NCBI GenBank assembly: GCA_934630485.1
Contig: CAKTWD010000031.1
Location: 1 to 14,948 of the forward strand
DNA: 14,948 bases
DNA from: an uncultured Eggerthellaceae bacterium
Lineage (GTDB): Bacteria > Actinomycetota > Coriobacteriia > Coriobacteriales > Eggerthellaceae
Reading direction: 5' to 3'
The notes beneath the pieces are model-generated. The model searched no databases. It worked only from the letters and a program-made list of their open reading frames with translations, and was not told where the DNA came from. Below are positions 13,007 through 14,948 of this stretch, one piece after another (the first letter of the stretch is position 1; every line of letters begins with the position of its first letter). The position numbers and the translations under genes were made by a program.

Positions 13007-14449
13007 ATGAACATGGATAAAATCACGTCGGTTCATTTCATCGGCGTCGGTGGTGTTGGCATGAGCGGTATTGCCAAGGTCGCCCACGATCAGGGTCTTA
13101 TCGTCACGGGCTCCGACATCCGCGACAGCCGTTATACTCAGCAGCTTCGCGAGGCGGGTGTGACCATTCACATCGGGCACGACGCCGCCAATATCGCAGG
13201 CGTCGGTAAGGAAGATGGCCCCGATGTCGTCGTTATTTCCACTGCCGTCCTCGAGAACAACATCGAGCTTCGCGCTGCGAAGGAGCGCGGCCTGACCATT
13301 TGGCATCGCGCTCAGATGCTCGCGTATTTGGGAACCGGTCTGAAGACGCTTGCCGTTGCGGGAACGCACGGCAAAACCACCACGTCTTCCATGATGGCCA
13401 CCGTCCTTGACGATCTTGGCTTCGATCCCACGTTCCTGATCGGCGGCATCGTTCGTGCCTATGGCACGAACGCGCACTCCGGCACAGGCGATTATTACGT
13501 GGTCGAAGCCGATGAGTCTGACAAATCGTTCAGCTACCTGTCCCCGTATGCGGTGCTTATCACCAATATCGAGGCCGACCATCTCGATCACTACAAAGAC
13601 CTCGCCGAGATCCGTGAGAAATTCAAGGCGTTCATCGAGCTCATTCCCGAAGCCCAGGGTATCGCCATGGTTTGCGCTGAGGATCCATCGGTGGTTGAGC
13701 TCGCTCGCTCCACGGGCCGCAACGTGAAAACGTACGGCTTTGCCGATGGGGTTGACGTGCAGATCGTTTCGTATCAGTCTCACGGCATCGGCAGCGCTTT
13801 CTCGCTGCGCATGCCTGACGGCCAGATCGTCAAGTCGTCCATCCCTCAGAATCCGGGTAAGCATAACGTGCTTAACGCCGCAGGCGTTATCGGTCTTTTG
13901 GCCGAGCTTGGCGTTCCTGCAGCCGATGCCGCTCGTGCCGTCTCCGATTTCAAGGGCGTTCGCCGTCGTTTCGATTTGGTCGGTAAAGCCGACGAGGTCA
14001 CCGTGGTTGACGACTACGCTCATCACCCCACCGAGATCGCGGCAACCATCTCCGCTGCCGCAGAGCTTGGCTACAACAACGTTCACGTCCTTTTCCAGCC
14101 GCACCGTTATTCGCGTGTGGGGCTGTTCACCGAAGTTCTTCATGACGAGTTCGGCTCGGCTTTCGACAAGGCCGACACCGTCACGTTCATGGACGTGTAT
14201 CCCGCAGGCGAGGCGCCGGTGCCGGGTGTTTCCGGCAAGACGTTCCTGAACGTCGTGTTAGATCATTCGGGCCATCCCAATGCGGAATACGTCGCCCGCC
14301 GCGTCGACGTGCCCGAGGTCATGGCCGCTAAAGCGAAGCCGGGGGATCTGGTCATCACAATGGGCGCTGGTGACGTCACCGCCATGGGTCCTCAGATCAT
14401 CGATGCCCTGCGTCGTCGTTCCTCGGGCGATGCTCCTGCTGCCGAGTAA
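13007..14449 (+). CDS. murC: UDP-MurNAc--L-alanine ligase MurC
   Basis: MurC is the cytoplasmic ATP-dependent ligase that attaches L-Ala to UDP-MurNAc, the first amino acid of the stem peptide. The 480-residue length fits the family. Motifs: N-terminal HFIGVGGVGMSGIA (10-23), P-loop GTHGKTTTS (119-127), EADESDKSF (167-175), TNIEADHLDHY (186-196), the Asn-bearing HNVLNAAG (286-293), DDYAHHPTEI (335-344) and MGAGDVTAMG (452-461). ATG 13007 is chosen: it precedes the conserved N-terminus by only a few residues and has CAGGGA (12995-13000) 6 bases upstream. A TTG at 12899 would add 36 unrelated residues. A second ATG at 13013 is possible. It starts a second mur unit with murB, away from murG, and is divergent from the lysR-type gene. 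Confidence 0.97.
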   Translation: MNMDKITSVHFIGVGGVGMSGIAKVAHDQGLIVTGSDIRDSRYTQQLREAGVTIHIGHDAANIAGVGKEDGPDVVVISTAVLENNIELRAAKERGLTIWHRAQMLAYLGTGLKTLAVAGTHGKTTTSSMMATVLDDLGFDPTFLIGGIVRAYGTNAHSGTGDYYVVEADESDKSFSYLSPYAVLITNIEADHLDHYKDLAEIREKFKAFIELIPEAQGIAMVCAEDPSVVELARSTGRNVKTYGFADGVDVQIVSYQSHGIGSAFSLRMPDGQIVKSSIPQNPGKHNVLNAAGVIGLLAELGVPAADAARAVSDFKGVRRRFDLVGKADEVTVVDDYAHHPTEIAATISAAAELGYNNVHVLFQPHRYSRVGLFTEVLHDEFGSAFDKADTVTFMDVYPAGEAPVPGVSGKTFLNVVLDHSGHPNAEYVARRVDVPEVMAAKAKPGDLVITMGAGDVTAMGPQIIDALRRRSSGDAPAAE

Positions 14450-14464
14450 CGTCAGGGGGCTTTC

Positions 14465-14948
14465 GTGTCTGCTCTTCACGCTGTGGGGATCGAGGCTCTT
14501 CTTGCCGGCTCCGACTTTGACGGCGAGGTTCTGCCCGACGAGCCCATGTCGCGTCATACCACCTATCGCATAGGTGGGCCTGCTCGTTATTACGTGCAGG
14601 CCAATTCCATCAGCGCTCTTGCAAGCGTTTTGCGCGCATGCAATCGCTACGATGTGCCATGGGTGGTTGTCGGCCGCGGATCGAATCTTCTAGTGGCTGA
14701 TGAGGGTTTCCCTGGTATCGTTTTGACGTTGGGACGTGATTTCCGCTCCCTTCGCTTCAACGAGGACGCCAGCACCATAGTGGCTGGTGCGGGAGTTACG
14801 CTTGCCACCGTCGTCCGCGAGGCGTTCCACCGCTCATTGGGCGGCTTCGAATTCGCGGTCGATGTTCCCGGAACCGTGGGTGGCGCCTTGCGCATGAATG
14901 CCGGCCTTCGCGACGAGTGGATCGGCGAGCGCGTTGTCTCGGTCACCG
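14465..14948 (+). CDS. murB: UDP-N-acetylenolpyruvoylglucosamine reductase MurB (3' truncated by window edge)
   Basis: MurB is the FAD-dependent, NADPH-using reductase that makes UDP-MurNAc, the substrate of MurC. The first 161 codons are present and the frame is open to the right edge. Motifs of the FAD-binding domain: HTTYRIGGPARY (31-42), VVGRGSNLLVADEGF (68-82), VAGAGVTLATVV (106-117), and DVPGTVGGALRMNAG (133-147), the flavin-contacting loop. The C-terminal domain with the catalytic Ser and Glu lies outside. GTG 14465 is taken as the start: it is 15 bases after the murC stop, has AGGGGG (14454-14459) 5 bases upstream, and gives a normal N-terminal length before the first motif. The alternative ATG at residue 28 is too close to the conserved core. 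It is co-transcribed with murC. Confidence 0.95.
   Translation, partial: MSALHAVGIEALLAGSDFDGEVLPDEPMSRHTTYRIGGPARYYVQANSISALASVLRACNRYDVPWVVVGRGSNLLVADEGFPGIVLTLGRDFRSLRFNEDASTIVAGAGVTLATVVREAFHRSLGGFEFAVDVPGTVGGALRMNAGLRDEWIGERVVSVT

Noticed and set aside
12926..14143. 405-codon - strand frame opposite murC
   Set aside because: It lies fully over murC, which is unmistakable; no motifs and no ribosome site supported it.
1..14948. CRISPR arrays, tRNA or rRNA genes
   Set aside because: No regularly spaced direct repeats and no tRNA- or rRNA-like segments were recognised on either strand.

Overview
The window reads as a chromosomal piece of a moderately high-GC bacterium. It holds most of a division and cell-wall (dcw) cluster in the actinobacterial order murF-mraY-murD-ftsW-murG ... 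murC-murB, all on the + strand. Gene order, base composition and the style of the proteins suggest an actinomycete of the Coriobacteriia, perhaps Eggerthellaceae. That placement is inference; no rRNA or other marker is present.

Region 1 (1-6376) is a tight run: murF (5' end cut off by the window), mraY, murD, ftsW and murG. Gaps are 1, 69, 8 and 2 bases. Together they finish the UDP-MurNAc-pentapeptide, load it onto undecaprenyl phosphate as lipid I, convert it to lipid II and polymerise glycan at the septum. The run ends in a strong intrinsic terminator at 6431-6470.

Region 2 (6377-12788) separates murG from murC with about 6.4 kb of genes that are not cell-wall genes. They are a cytoplasmic alkaline-phosphatase-superfamily phosphodiesterase (6596-8638), an APC-family amino acid permease with an unusual repeat-bearing C-terminal tail (8938-10623), an EamA/DMT-type exporter (10799-11761) and a LysR-type regulator on the - strand (11856-12788). 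Terminators after the permease and after the DMT gene divide this block into separate transcription units. I see no transposase, integrase, tRNA, attachment site or target duplication at its borders.

Region 3 (12789-14948) resumes the cluster: murC starts divergently from lysR, and murB follows 15 bases after it and runs off the window. Every annotated core gene looks intact apart from the two edge genes.

The points most worth a second look are the interruption of the dcw cluster by a transport/phosphodiesterase block, a duplicated Cys-containing motif in the permease tail, Pro-to-Ser changes at two conserved FtsW motifs together with an Arg/Ser/Gly tail, and a direct repeat spaced two helical turns apart around a consensus -10 in the lysR-murC intergenic region. 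I found no clear, wholly new multi-gene system. The phosphodiesterase-permease pair is the best candidate for an uncharacterised pathway.
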